A stretch of DNA of 50,871 bases from a virus (IMGVR_UViG_3300018411_000030:1-50871); one strand, 5' to 3'. Counted from the first letter of the stretch, positions 34,867-43,677 are shown. A program made the numbers and translations. The notes: generated from the letters alone by a model not told the origin.

Positions 34867-35387
34867 TCAGTTGTCGAACCAGAAGACCAGGCGATGGTCT
34901 TCACCCAACACATCAGGTGAGATGGCCAACATTGAATCGATGGTTTGTTTTAAGCGCCCAATCATGTGCTGCACATGCTCAGGCCGTTCATCTGGTCGGG
35001 GATTAATAAGCATCTCTACTTGAACCAGGTGGAGCTCTGCGAGCTTGTCTTCCAGTTCTTTACGGGTTAGCCAGTTTTGGCTGTGTGCGCCCTCACCCCA
35101 GCAGTCGTGAACAGCCTGCACTTCAGAGCTGAGGTCTGTAGGCATTTACCTGGGAAGGCAAAAGTCCAGTCGGTGCGTACGCCGTTGTACAGGAGACCAA
35201 AGAACCAATAGTCTCTATAGCTGCCAGCAAACTCGTCCATTTCAGGGCGTAGGTCATCCCCACCCGGCTTCAGTGAGTAATCCACATGACGGAATGAACT
35301 TGCCTGATCGCAGATCCACTCAAAGTCAGTTCTCTCATGAGTGTGGTAGTGCTTGGTTTCGCTGTACCAATGTATGTCGCAGCCCAT
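34867..35387 (-). pseudogene. MGCDIH-type phage protein split by a -1 frameshift
   Basis: From ATG 35387 the frame starts MGCDIHWYSETK and runs to VRTDWTFAFPGK, then loses homology. The -1 frame resumes at ATG 35145 with PTDLSSEVQAVHDCWGEGAH and ends EDHRLVFWFDN at 34867. MGCDIH at the start, a GVRxDWxFAFPG region, an SxEVxxxxxxWGxxxHSxxWL region and an end like VFWFDN all belong to one phage protein of about 170 residues. No classic slippery heptamer is present. The likely cause is loss of one base near 35146, or a sequencing error. Confidence 0.75.
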
Positions 35388-35404
35388 GCTGGAACTCCTA
35401 AATA

Positions 35405-35427
35405 AGAAAAGGCCCCGAAGGGCCTTT
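35405..35427 (-). terminator. UUCG-loop terminator after primase gene
   Basis: On the minus strand AAAGGCCC-TTCG-GGGCCTTTTC forms a stem with a UUCG loop and a short U run, a few bases after the primase stop at 35431. Confidence 0.8.
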
Positions 35428-35430
35428 GGT

Positions 35431-37578
35431 TTATGCGGCGCGTTTGGCCAGTGAGCGGCCTACGGTGACCATGATGGTGCCCATCAGTTCTGACTCATCG
35501 AGCTTGTCGACCATCTTGTTATTGAGGTCGAATACGCGGTTGCGTACCCCGTCAAAGTCAAAGCCAGCGTCCACCAGGACCATGGCGTACTTGAGCATCT
35601 GGTTATTGCGGTTGCCGTCACCACTGTTGTTGATCACCCAGCGTTCCAGGTTATCCAGCGACTGCTGGCTATCGAAGCGAGCCTGACGGGCCTCGTTCTT
35701 ACTGGTCTTCGGGATGAAGGGCAGGGCATCGAGCACTTCGCCTTCGTTGTACTCGTAGTGGCCGTCATGGCTTAACCACTTGCGAGCACGTTGGTTGGTG
35801 CCGTCATCCACCTGGAATGGCAACCACTGGTAGATGTTGGCCATGAACTCTTTAAAGTCCTTGGCGTCTAGCTTCAGTTCATAGTTGATGGGCAAGATGA
35901 TGCGGAAGCGATGCTCCATATCCGTGTGCCGCTTGGTGGTGTACAACAGGAACTTGTAGTCCTTGAGCAGCAGCTTGGCTGTGCTCATGTTCACCCCACC
36001 GTCGACATCGATCACCACCAGGTTGAAGCCTGGGATGGCGTTGTCTTCGTTGCGGTACCCGTCTTTCAGGTGGTGGCTGACCCAGTGCATACCTTGTACT
36101 TGGGTGAGGCGGTGCAGTTGATCGAACGGTGCCGTTTCGTTTCGGAAGTTGGCCACAATGTCGCTGCTGTAGCTGATGACCATTTTGCTCAGGTCAGTCT
36201 CTTTGAGGCTTTCGCCACGCAGAAACTCAATGCCATCGTTGAAGGCTTTTTTGATGATGACGTTGTTTTTGTATCCCCACGCCGTAGCGTGCATGAGCAT
36301 TTCATTCTTCTGGGCGATACCGCCCTTGTAGAACGGTAGGTCTTCAACCAGATCCGCCTGAGTGACTTCCTTGTTAACTGCTGCCAGGTACTTGGCCAGC
36401 TTCACGTACGGTCGATCGCGGGTCAGCATGCGGGCAAAGGCGTCACCGCTGGACTCCGCCAGTTTGATGGCGTTGTACAGGTGGGCCGGGGTCAACTCAG
36501 GGCTGTCGTCAATGAAGGCGTATGCACCGGCCAGCTTGAGGGCTTTGAAGTAACGGTGGCTGATTTCAGCTTTACGCATTTCTTCGTGCTCAGGCAGGCT
36601 TTCAGCCAGGCGCTCACACATTAGCTTGTACTCAATGAGTAATAGGCTGGTGTCTTTCTGCATGATCAGCCGCTTGTTGACGTTGATCATGTCAGCCAGG
36701 TTGGCTAGCTTGTCCGACAACTCTTCCAGGTACCCACTGTTCTGTGGATTGGTGTGCATATCGAAGACTTGTTCAGCGGTGAGGCTGAGGTTTTTGGAAG
36801 CACCCTTGAGGTAGCCAAAGAAGCAGCGGCGTGCGTAACCGGTGTCCAGCATGGCGTACAACTGCTGTTCAGTGGCAGCCCCGTCAAACAGCTTGGATGG
36901 AGTACCAAAGAGCATCATGTTGGTTGGGGTCATACCACGAATCTCTTCGTTGCGGCTGTTGTCACTGGTGGACTTGATCAGCTTGGTCTTAACCCGGCCC
37001 TTGTCGTACAGCTCAAGGAAGGTGGTCAACACTTCGGTGTTGCCCATCAGGTTCAGACCGATTTCATCGATCTCCAAGTTCACTGCACCGGCGTCCGCCA
37101 TCAGCAACTTGTGTCGCATCTGCTTCACCGCTGGACCGGTACCCGAGTCAAAGCTGAACAGCAGACTGCCCAACATGTCGAACTCTTTGGTTACACGCTC
37201 CAGCTCTTGATCTGGATCAGAGGATTTGCGGATAGCCCGTTTGTGAGCCAGCTTGGGCAAGTTGTGTTCAGCCAGTAATGGGAAGGTCTCTTCAAGGAAG
37301 CGTTCCCGGAACTGGTTGATCACTTCATCTTCGATGATGCCAGTGGAGTGACCTTTACCGGTACCCGATGGGGACAGGTTCAGGGCGTAGACGTTGACTG
37401 GGATGTCACCGCGGTCCGGGGTAGCAATCTGGCAACGCATTTGCGAAGCCACTACACCGAAGTAGTAACCCACCAGCACACGGAAGAACAACGGCTCAGT
37501 GTTCTGCGTCTTGTTGCACAAAATGCTGACCAGCTTCTCTGCTGTTGGGTGGTAGTCCATTTCGTCAAACGAAAGCAT
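35431..37578 (-). CDS. DNA primase/helicase-like replication protein (N4 gp42-like)
   Basis: A 715-residue protein. Residues 69-78 carry a P-loop (SPSGTGKGHS) in a DUF3987-like ATPase, with a Walker B-like NLEIDEIGLNL at about 175. The C-terminal third has an archaeo-eukaryotic primase-like signature: VVIDVDGG (about 520), TTKRHTDMEHRFRIILP and QRARKWLSHDGH. It should make primers or unwind DNA at the phage fork. N4 needs its own replication proteins, and this gene is the gp42 counterpart by size and order. It has its own terminator and lies 13 bases after the nuclease gene. Confidence 0.8.
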   Translation of the reverse strand: MLSFDEMDYHPTAEKLVSILCNKTQNTEPLFFRVLVGYYFGVVASQMRCQIATPDRGDIPVNVYALNLSPSGTGKGHSTGIIEDEVINQFRERFLEETFPLLAEHNLPKLAHKRAIRKSSDPDQELERVTKEFDMLGSLLFSFDSGTGPAVKQMRHKLLMADAGAVNLEIDEIGLNLMGNTEVLTTFLELYDKGRVKTKLIKSTSDNSRNEEIRGMTPTNMMLFGTPSKLFDGAATEQQLYAMLDTGYARRCFFGYLKGASKNLSLTAEQVFDMHTNPQNSGYLEELSDKLANLADMINVNKRLIMQKDTSLLLIEYKLMCERLAESLPEHEEMRKAEISHRYFKALKLAGAYAFIDDSPELTPAHLYNAIKLAESSGDAFARMLTRDRPYVKLAKYLAAVNKEVTQADLVEDLPFYKGGIAQKNEMLMHATAWGYKNNVIIKKAFNDGIEFLRGESLKETDLSKMVISYSSDIVANFRNETAPFDQLHRLTQVQGMHWVSHHLKDGYRNEDNAIPGFNLVVIDVDGGVNMSTAKLLLKDYKFLLYTTKRHTDMEHRFRIILPINYELKLDAKDFKEFMANIYQWLPFQVDDGTNQRARKWLSHDGHYEYNEGEVLDALPFIPKTSKNEARQARFDSQQSLDNLERWVINNSGDGNRNNQMLKYAMVLVDAGFDFDGVRNRVFDLNNKMVDKLDESELMGTIMVTVGRSLAKRAA

Positions 37579-37591
37579 GGAAGTCTCCTGG

Positions 37592-38599
37592 TTAAAGGAT
37601 GAGGTCGCCGGAGGCTATAAGGCCTTTGGCTTGCTCACAGATAGGGAAGGCTGGGCAGTACTTGCACGCGACCACTTGGCCAGGTACTTCTTTAACCAAG
37701 CCTACGTTTTTGTTCTCTGCCATGAAGATGTAAGCGTCCTGCTTGTTGTCGAAGTTCTTAGTGGAACGCGACATCTTTTCTGGATTTTTGTAGTACTTGA
37801 ACTGCGCTTCTTTACGCCACAGGTCTTTGTCCGTGCAGGGAGGCAGCTCGTTTTCAGGCAGGTGCCAGTTGGCATCGATCAGTTTGATCTTCTGCTCTAC
37901 AAAGGCCTCTGCTTCACGCAGTGACTTGAGCTTGTAGACCTTCTGCATTACCCGCTTGGGTGGGTACTTGGCATCGCTGCGAGCCTGTGCCCCGGACCAG
38001 TCGGTGAAGATGAACTGAATGGCCATGGTGTCTTGGGTCACGATGTCCGGGTTCAGCCAGCGGTACAGACTACCCTGCCAGATGTAGTCCTCGTCTTTGG
38101 TGTTGTTGATCCAGGTGTAGACCGAGGTGGTCTTAAAGTCCTCGACTCGACCATCACCCACAAAGTCGAACTTACCGCTGACCTTACGGCCACCGATCAT
38201 CTTGTGGGAGCGGCGTTCTAGGTACACCGGAATACACCCGTCATACAGCTGGTGGGGTTCTGGATTAACCAGGACTTTCTCGACCATGCCTTTGGGGTAG
38301 CCCAAAGCGATCATGGCTTTACTGGAGTTATCCAACCAGGCACGTTCAATGCCGTCGTGAATAGCCGAGCCCAGGCGAGATGGAACTAAGCCATCAATAT
38401 CAGCCAGGCCCATCTCTTGGGGAACACGGGCACTCAAGACAAGTTGCTTGAGGGGTTTAAGAAGTGAAGTAACCGAAATGGTTTCTTCGTCGTAATCATA
38501 ATTATCCGTGGCGAGAAAGACTGCCAGTGACAGTGGAACTGAGCTGTTATTAAGAAACCGGCGCATGGCGTTACCTGTGTGTAGGGGGTCTGGATTCAT
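37592..38599 (-). CDS. Cas4/RecB-like PD-(D/E)XK nuclease (N4 gp43-like)
   Basis: A 335-residue nuclease. GKFDFVGDGRVEDFKTTS (about 142-159) is the D...E-x-K core, and WQGSLYRWLN gives the QxxxY motif. Near the C-terminus ACKYCPAFPICEQ carries the three clustered cysteines typical of the Fe-S site of Cas4/AddB-like nucleases; a fourth ligand may lie upstream. It probably processes DNA ends in recombination-linked replication or degrades host DNA. It is co-transcribed with primase and SSB genes. N4 has a gene of the same size here. Confidence 0.78.
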   Translation of the reverse strand: MNPDPLHTGNAMRRFLNNSSVPLSLAVFLATDNYDYDEETISVTSLLKPLKQLVLSARVPQEMGLADIDGLVPSRLGSAIHDGIERAWLDNSSKAMIALGYPKGMVEKVLVNPEPHQLYDGCIPVYLERRSHKMIGGRKVSGKFDFVGDGRVEDFKTTSVYTWINNTKDEDYIWQGSLYRWLNPDIVTQDTMAIQFIFTDWSGAQARSDAKYPPKRVMQKVYKLKSLREAEAFVEQKIKLIDANWHLPENELPPCTDKDLWRKEAQFKYYKNPEKMSRSTKNFDNKQDAYIFMAENKNVGLVKEVPGQVVACKYCPAFPICEQAKGLIASGDLIL

Positions 38600-38786
38600 A
38601 CCCAGTCATAAAGAACCGCATGTTTAACCATGCCAGGTACTTCAGTTTAACTACGCGTGTAGAAGCTGGAATGTGTTGTAGGTCTTCAGCGTGGATACGA
38701 ACCAGAACTCTAATGTCAGGCGATTCTGGGTCATCCGTGTAACCGTAATAGCGTGTAACGAAACGTGGGATGACCCATAGCAACAT
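38571..38786 (-). CDS. Small protein, unknown function
   Basis: A 71-residue protein beginning MLLWVIPRFVTRYYGYTDDP, with IRVLVRIHAEDLQHIP in the middle. It overlaps the nuclease gene by 29 bases at its 3' end and is separated from the zinc-finger gene by two bases. The tight packing supports it as a gene. It may form a small alpha/beta unit; nothing identifies it. Confidence 0.55.
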   Translation of the reverse strand: MLLWVIPRFVTRYYGYTDDPESPDIRVLVRIHAEDLQHIPASTRVVKLKYLAWLNMRFFMTGYESRPPTHR

Positions 38787-38788
38787 GG

Positions 38789-39154
38789 TTAGTCCTCAAT
38801 GGGTTTGTTGATTTGAAGCCAGCGATTCAATGTATCGCGGGCTTCTTTAATATCCTGGTACTGAGTCTTACCACCGGTGCGAACACCAGACAGTAGGATC
38901 TTCTTACTTGCATGGTGAAGGGCACCACTGAAGTCCCTGAGTTCAAAGCGGTGATGCACAAGGTATACATCAGCCTCGTCATCACCAGAGAAGTCCTTGA
39001 AGTACTTGGGGTAGAGTTCCGACAGTGAAGGTTCTTTGTCGGTGCGGGAATCCCCTACATGGATAAAGCTTACGTCTTCGCAGTCCTTGCAATAGTCCTT
39101 ATCGGTATTCGAGGTAATAACTACCCCGCACCCAATAGACTTGCATTGGTGCAT
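38789..39154 (-). CDS. Zinc-binding N-terminus plus DUF3310-like domain
   Basis: A 121-residue protein. The N-terminus CKSIGCGVVI with YCKDCED makes a four-cysteine zinc knuckle (C4, C9; C22, C25). The C-terminal half (RFELRDFSGALHHASKKILL, GGKTQYQDIKEARDTL, NRWLQ) follows the pattern of DUF3310/SaV-like phage domains that couple to nucleotide metabolism genes. Function unknown. It is the second gene after the candidate middle promoter at 39654. Confidence 0.6.
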   Translation of the reverse strand: MHQCKSIGCGVVITSNTDKDYCKDCEDVSFIHVGDSRTDKEPSLSELYPKYFKDFSGDDEADVYLVHHRFELRDFSGALHHASKKILLSGVRTGGKTQYQDIKEARDTLNRWLQINKPIED

Positions 39155-39192
39155 GGTGTGTCCCGGGAGGTTAGTTAGTGTGGGTGGTAATG

Positions 39193-39618
39193 TTATACCG
39201 CTGTTGAGACTGAAGTAAGGGCCAAGTGCCGGTTGATATGAAACATGATCAACTTAACGGCTTTGATGTACTTCTGTGCCTGTCGCACTTCAATGTTCAT
39301 CATGGCCATAACTTCACGGGTGTTAATCACAGGCATGCACTGCATGATGTTGTACAGTCGATTAACACTCAGTGGTTTAGAGCCTCCGGTTGTCTGGTGG
39401 TGATCCAGACGGGCTACCCCTTGAATGATGTCGTCAATGGGGCAGTTTTCGGCGTGGGGCTGACGGTGCTGCATGAACGCCAACAGGGTGTTGTCGATGT
39501 TCTGTGCACGGGGCTGGCGCTGGGTGTTCATCACCCGGCTGTAGCGGATACGGTCGACCCTGGATTTACCCAGGTGTGCAGCAAAGAGGGGCATCTCATC
39601 AATGTTGTCGAATGGCAC
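39193..39618 (-). CDS. Helix-turn-helix-like protein, first gene of middle operon
   Basis: A 141-residue protein starting at GTG 39618 (GGAG nine bases upstream); ATG at 39597 is an alternative. The C-terminal part reads SVNRLYNIMQCMPVINTREV, then MAMMNIEVRQAQKYIKAVKL, the layout of a helix-turn-helix found in small phage DNA-binding proteins. The N-terminal part is basic and Gln/His-rich. As the first gene after the promoter-like repeat, it may regulate the block or bind the origin; that is inference. Confidence 0.65.
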   Translation of the reverse strand: MPFDNIDEMPLFAAHLGKSRVDRIRYSRVMNTQRQPRAQNIDNTLLAFMQHRQPHAENCPIDDIIQGVARLDHHQTTGGSKPLSVNRLYNIMQCMPVINTREVMAMMNIEVRQAQKYIKAVKLIMFHINRHLALTSVSTAV

Positions 39619-39653
39619 TCTGGCAAACTCCAGTCCAGAAATGACGCTCTCGT

Positions 39654-39680
39654 AGAACGTCGCATTATATAAAGGCCCCC
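39654..39680 (-). promoter_or_regulatory. Candidate middle promoter, copy 2
   Basis: On the minus strand it reads GGGGGCCTTTATATAATG followed by CGACGTTCT, about 35 bases before the first gene of the middle operon. It matches 1254-1280 over more than 20 bases apart from one TA step. A TATAAT hexamer is present without a clear -35 box, and a polypurine stretch lies upstream. It is probably read by phage RNAP II; a weak host promoter is the alternative. Confidence 0.6.
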
Positions 39681-40040
39681 TCCCTCCCTCTGAAATCGAG
39701 GTCGAACGGGGTCCCTCACTGCATCCATACGTGAGTGAAACAGGCTGTAGGAATCACACAGCGCGGGGAACGCGCCTACAGAAGAATCAGGTGAGCGGCG
39801 CAGTGCCCGAGGAGGAGCGCAGCGACGATCGAAGGAGCACGGGAGCCAGCGAACCGGCTGTCAATAAAACAGCAGTCAGTCATTTGGCGGTTCAGATGCT
39901 AGCAATAAGACACTACGGCAACCAAGCTGTTAGCTATAAAATACGTAACAAATGGTTATAAGCCGTCCTACACCGCTGCCGCACTCCCGGCGTCATCGCT
40001 GCGCGATTCCTTGGGGTGCTTCGCGGTTCGGACTGGGCAT
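39681..40040. other. Non-coding region of different composition with REP-like hairpin
   Basis: No gene is supported. 39745-39781 folds as CTGTAG, a bulge, GCGCG-GGGAA-CGCGC, then CTACAG. GCGCAGCGA (about 39817-39825) has an inverted copy near 40001-40009. The GC-rich halves flank an AT-rich middle (GCTATAAAATACGTAACAAA). The texture differs from the dense coding DNA around it. It might be a replication origin, a transferred host repeat or a leader; nothing decides between them. Confidence 0.45.
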
Positions 40041-40063
40041 AAGAAAAGGGGCACTAGGCCCCC
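40041..40063 (-). terminator. Intrinsic terminator after nrdA
   Basis: On the minus strand GGGGC-CTAGT-GCCCC is followed by TTTTCTT, just after the nrdA stop. Confidence 0.78.
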
Positions 40064-40086
40064 TTATTCATTCCTTTGATATCTGG

Positions 40087-41817
40087 CTATGCACTACAGG
40101 CCACACACTCGTCTTTCACCACAATGCCACTACGTGAGTAGATGTAGTACTGGCTCAGAATGTTCTCGTCCAACAGCACTGCAGTCAGCAGCTCTGCAAT
40201 GAGGTCTTCGGAGCCATCCTCTGGCACGTAGAAGTTCAGGCTCTGACCCTGACAGGTCCACTTCTGACGTAGGCTGGCGTGACGTAGCAGGACCATCTGC
40301 TGCATTTCAAAGGCATTCTTGAAGACTGCCTTCTCCTGCTCGCTCATCCAGTCCAGGTGCTGGCCTGAGCCGAGCTTGTCGATGACGCTCTGGATGGTTT
40401 CCTCGTTGTACACCCCACGGCTCTTCATGAGCTCGTAGAACACGGGGGTGATACGACGCAGTTCACCAACACTGGAACCGGCGTCGTAGATCAAGCCTGG
40501 ATCAGGGAACCAGGATTCACTGACGCCACCCATGAGCAGGGCAGTGGTCTTGGTAGGGGCATAGGCAATGCGGTGGGTGTTACGCACCCCGTAGCCTTTA
40601 CACCACTCCGGTTCGCCATACTCTTTGGCCAACCACTGACTAGCACGCAAGGATTCGTCATGCAGGTGCTTGGCGATCTTGGTGCTGAGGAACTGCGCAT
40701 CCAGACTCTCGTAGGGAATGCTGTTCATCTGCAGGTAGGTGTGGAAGCCCATTACGCCCAAACCAATGGCACGGCCCTTGAGGGTGAATTCTCGGACCTT
40801 CTCGAGACCAATGATGTCCGCGGATTTCTCAATGAACTCCGAGCACAGGCAGTCCAAGAATACTGTGGCAATGAAGGCTGATTCACTGTTCTGGATACGG
40901 TCCCAGTGCACCAGGTTCAGGGAAGCCAAGATGCAGGAGTAGGTCAGCATCTCCGAGCTGTGCAACATGATCTCGGTGCACAGGTTGGTGGCTTCAATAA
41001 ACAAGCCCCAGTCCTTGTACATCTGCGGACGGTGGCGGTTAGCCGTGTCCACTTTGAAGATGTAGCCCTTGCCGGTAATCAGCTTGGTGTACACCGCCTT
41101 GATCCAGCGACGGTTAGCTTCTGGCTCATTGGCTTTAAGGCGATCGATGAATGAATCACGGATGATCCAGCCATAGTTCTTACCGTTGTGGTCGTGTGCC
41201 AGGCTGTCGCAGGCCTCATCCCAGTCACCGTGCTCGATGTCCAGGTACGCGCCAATAGAGCCGCGACGTGCACCGCCTTGACTGATCTTGGACACCGCAG
41301 TGAAGAAGTCATTGATGACTTCAACAGCACCGTTGGCTTTGCCGCCTTTGCTGATCTTGCTACCACGCGGACGGATTTTGCTGAAGTTGGCTGAAGTGCC
41401 AAAGCCTTGCTGAGACAGTAAGGCTGTTTCCTTAAGCCCCTCGTAGAAGCTGGGAACGCTGTCCTGAATGTCCTGACCGGAACAGGCCACCATCATGCCG
41501 CGCTCGGTACCGGTGTTAGCCAGGGCAGGTGAGGAGGGCGACAAGACACCATCCCAGAGCTCATTAAAGAACTTCTGTTCCCACTCCAGCTCACGGCCTT
41601 TCATGTGCTTGGCGAGCGTGTGGGAGATCTTTAGGTGACGGCCATAGACGGCGGCTTCACCAGGGACTTGGTACTTCTGCTTGAACATCTGCCAGCCTTG
41701 GGTGGTGTACCAAAGAGGCAGACGACCAAGTTCCTGTAGCTGCTTGCGTTCAAGACTGAGCTTTTCAAACTCTTGTAGGGTGGATTCGTCCACGTTGCCG
41801 GTGATTTCAAACGCCAT
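40087..41817 (-). CDS. nrdA: Ribonucleotide reductase class I large subunit
   Basis: A 576-residue enzyme that reduces ribonucleotides to deoxyribonucleotides. The redox pair is C112 (MMVACSGQD) and C295 (LTYSCILASL); the catalytic N278-x-C280-x-E282 is in NLCTEIML. The P-loop-like APTKTTALLMGG and the end CVAC (572-575), which takes electrons from thioredoxin or glutaredoxin, are present. The chain is shorter than host NrdA (about 760), and the N-terminal ATP-cone is missing, so overall dATP feedback inhibition is probably absent. It overlaps nrdB by 11 bases. Confidence 0.93.
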   Translation of the reverse strand: MAFEITGNVDESTLQEFEKLSLERKQLQELGRLPLWYTTQGWQMFKQKYQVPGEAAVYGRHLKISHTLAKHMKGRELEWEQKFFNELWDGVLSPSSPALANTGTERGMMVACSGQDIQDSVPSFYEGLKETALLSQQGFGTSANFSKIRPRGSKISKGGKANGAVEVINDFFTAVSKISQGGARRGSIGAYLDIEHGDWDEACDSLAHDHNGKNYGWIIRDSFIDRLKANEPEANRRWIKAVYTKLITGKGYIFKVDTANRHRPQMYKDWGLFIEATNLCTEIMLHSSEMLTYSCILASLNLVHWDRIQNSESAFIATVFLDCLCSEFIEKSADIIGLEKVREFTLKGRAIGLGVMGFHTYLQMNSIPYESLDAQFLSTKIAKHLHDESLRASQWLAKEYGEPEWCKGYGVRNTHRIAYAPTKTTALLMGGVSESWFPDPGLIYDAGSSVGELRRITPVFYELMKSRGVYNEETIQSVIDKLGSGQHLDWMSEQEKAVFKNAFEMQQMVLLRHASLRQKWTCQGQSLNFYVPEDGSEDLIAELLTAVLLDENILSQYYIYSRSGIVVKDECVACSA

Positions 41818-42823
41818 GGACCATCTCCAACTTAAAGCGAAGTTTGTATTGAGCCCAGTTACGGGTGTATTGCAGCTGGGTGTTGGCGAAGAAGTCAGGG
41901 ACTTTCACCGTGGACAACTGCTGGTAGAACCAGGTGCTGATGACGCCGTTCTTGTTGCCAAACAGTGGCTCCATTTCCAGGCGCTTGAGCACCACGTCGA
42001 TACGGTCTTCGTGGAAGGCCAGTAGCTCGTCTTCAGTGACCACACGGTTACCCGGCACCTCAAACAACTTTCGGGTGATCAGGATTTCGTGCTGTGATAC
42101 GTCACGGGCCATCTGCAGGATCTTGCGCTTGAGGGCAGCGTCCTGTTCTGGGCTGTGGTTACCGGCTGCAATGCGCTCAGCACGGCACTGAAGGAACAGT
42201 TGCGCGGAAGCGATCGAGTGGAAGTTTTCATCCTTGGTACTGCCGTCGATACCACTGACGAAGTGACCAATGAAGTTGAAGCCACGACTGTTGAAGCCTT
42301 TGAAGAAACCCAGTGCAGTGAACAGCACAGCGCCTTCTAAGAAGGCCAAGGCTGCAGTCACCTCTAGGGCGTCCTCACTGGCTGCACACTCACTGATAAA
42401 GCGAATGCGTTCCGCCAGTACCGGGTCTTTCTTCCACTGGCTGTAGAACTCGTCATTGGCCTTGCCCAGTACTTCGTTAGCCAGGTTGTAGAACGGGGCA
42501 TGGGAACCCAGCTCGACGTTGGCAAAGCAGGCACACATGCGCTGGATCTCAGGCCGCGGGAACATGCGAGCAATCTTGCCGCCCCACATCTCATCGCCAC
42601 CAATCATCAGCTCGTACTGCGTGATGATTGATTGTGCAGTGAGGATGCCGTGCAACTCGCCTGGGGTCAGGTTGGTACGGAAGTCTTGGGCATCTTGTTC
42701 CACACCCAGCTCTTCGGCTGGCCAGAATAGTGATTGCTGGGTAATGGCCATCTCAGTGGCCCACGGGTAGCGAGCCACATAGGAGTCGGTTGGGGTTTCA
42801 ATCTGGCTCAGGTATTCGCTCAT
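41807..42823 (-). CDS. nrdB: Ribonucleotide reductase class I small subunit
   Basis: A 338-residue di-iron radical subunit, partner of NrdA. Metal/radical residues appear as NVELGSHAPFY (E104, H108, Y112), FLEGAVLF (E163) and DENFHSIAS (E199, H202). The first site is ExxxH rather than the ExxH of E. coli, as I recall for some phage enzymes. It starts within the thyX stop (ATGA at 42820-42823), so thyX, nrdB and nrdA form one coupled operon that supplies dNTPs. Confidence 0.92.
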   Translation of the reverse strand: MSEYLSQIETPTDSYVARYPWATEMAITQQSLFWPAEELGVEQDAQDFRTNLTPGELHGILTAQSIITQYELMIGGDEMWGGKIARMFPRPEIQRMCACFANVELGSHAPFYNLANEVLGKANDEFYSQWKKDPVLAERIRFISECAASEDALEVTAALAFLEGAVLFTALGFFKGFNSRGFNFIGHFVSGIDGSTKDENFHSIASAQLFLQCRAERIAAGNHSPEQDAALKRKILQMARDVSQHEILITRKLFEVPGNRVVTEDELLAFHEDRIDVVLKRLEMEPLFGNKNGVISTWFYQQLSTVKVPDFFANTQLQYTRNWAQYKLRFKLEMVHGV

Positions 42824-43557
42824 TTGGTCTCCCCAACGAGTGCAGCCCAGCTGACTGGGAAGAGCGGGCGGATGATCTGGTCGACCTCAGCAAACAGGTC
42901 TTGGATCTCTTTCTGGGCATGGGCATCGCTGCGAGCGACATAGGCTTGGGAGAAGGCATACAGCGAGCCAGTCCATACCCAGTTCACTTCAATGCCTTGG
43001 ATCAGGAAGAAGCGGGCCTGCTCTGGGCATACACCATCTTCAATAGCACCCAGGTACAAGCGAATCGACTCATTGGCAAAGTCGGTGTACTCAGCTTTCC
43101 AATACTCCGAGTGTTTATGCTTACCAGCACTGCCTTGTTTGACATCCTCCGCTGCAGCACGGAAGTGCTCAGGGATAAAGAACTCTGGCTTGGACTTGAT
43201 ATAGCGGCGGGACTCTTCCGATTCCACCAAACCAATCTTGTGTTTAAACGACTGACGCGCAATGGGCACCGGTGCCGACATACGCAAGGTAATGTGCGGG
43301 TGCGCGAATGGGACCCAATGTTCTGGAATACTACGCAGGTAGTTAGCCAGGTCTTTGGCTTTGTTGTAGTCAGTGACATCCACCATCTTCTTGATGAGGC
43401 TGTCCCAGTCACCTGACTTCATGCCGCGAGCCAGGAAACGAATCAGGTTATTGTTTTGTTCTTCCGTGAAGTTCTTCGCCAGGTCGGCAAAAGAATGGCG
43501 AGCATAGTTCGCCACCGCACTATCGGTTAGATAGTGGTCTTCGTATTTAGCGTGCAT
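42820..43557 (-). CDS. thyX: FAD-dependent thymidylate synthase
   Basis: A 245-residue enzyme that makes dTMP from dUMP with FAD, NADPH and methylene-folate. ATG 43557 follows GCAGGAACCCTA; the frame upstream to 43878 is antisense to the tail gene and is rejected. The ThyX signature is at 101-119: RQSFKHKIGLVESEESRRY, a phage-type variant of RHRxxxxNExSxRY in which the first RHR is KHK and the usual Asn is Ser. The C-terminal WVWTGSLYAFSQAYVARSD is also family-like. First gene of the nucleotide operon. Confidence 0.9.
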   Translation of the reverse strand: MHAKYEDHYLTDSAVANYARHSFADLAKNFTEEQNNNLIRFLARGMKSGDWDSLIKKMVDVTDYNKAKDLANYLRSIPEHWVPFAHPHITLRMSAPVPIARQSFKHKIGLVESEESRRYIKSKPEFFIPEHFRAAAEDVKQGSAGKHKHSEYWKAEYTDFANESIRLYLGAIEDGVCPEQARFFLIQGIEVNWVWTGSLYAFSQAYVARSDAHAQKEIQDLFAEVDQIIRPLFPVSWAALVGETK

Positions 43558-43639
43558 TAGGGTTCCTGCAATGAGGGTGAGTGGAAGAGTGGCACAAGGG
43601 TTAAAGGGCGAGTAGTTTAAGAACTCGATCGTTAACTGT

Positions 43640-43662
43640 CTTGTACAATGCGTGACTTTATT
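43640..43662 (+). promoter_or_regulatory. Possible promoter for tail-tip operon
   Basis: TACAATGCG (about 43647-43655) resembles the TATAATGCG core of the two repeated promoter candidates, here facing right and about 25 bases before the first tail gene. No consensus -35 box is seen, and the gap to thyX is only 120 bases. Confidence 0.3.
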
Positions 43663-43677
43663 TAACTGGGGAAGTGT

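Noticed and set aside
35140-35150. Programmed frameshift in the MGCDIH-type gene
   Set aside because: No X-XXY-YYZ heptamer and no downstream stem; a base loss is simpler.
39731-39961. Plus-strand 76-codon frame in the non-coding island
   Set aside because: It starts with GTG, has no ribosome-binding site, opposes both neighbouring transcripts and runs through the hairpin; composition is not protein-like.
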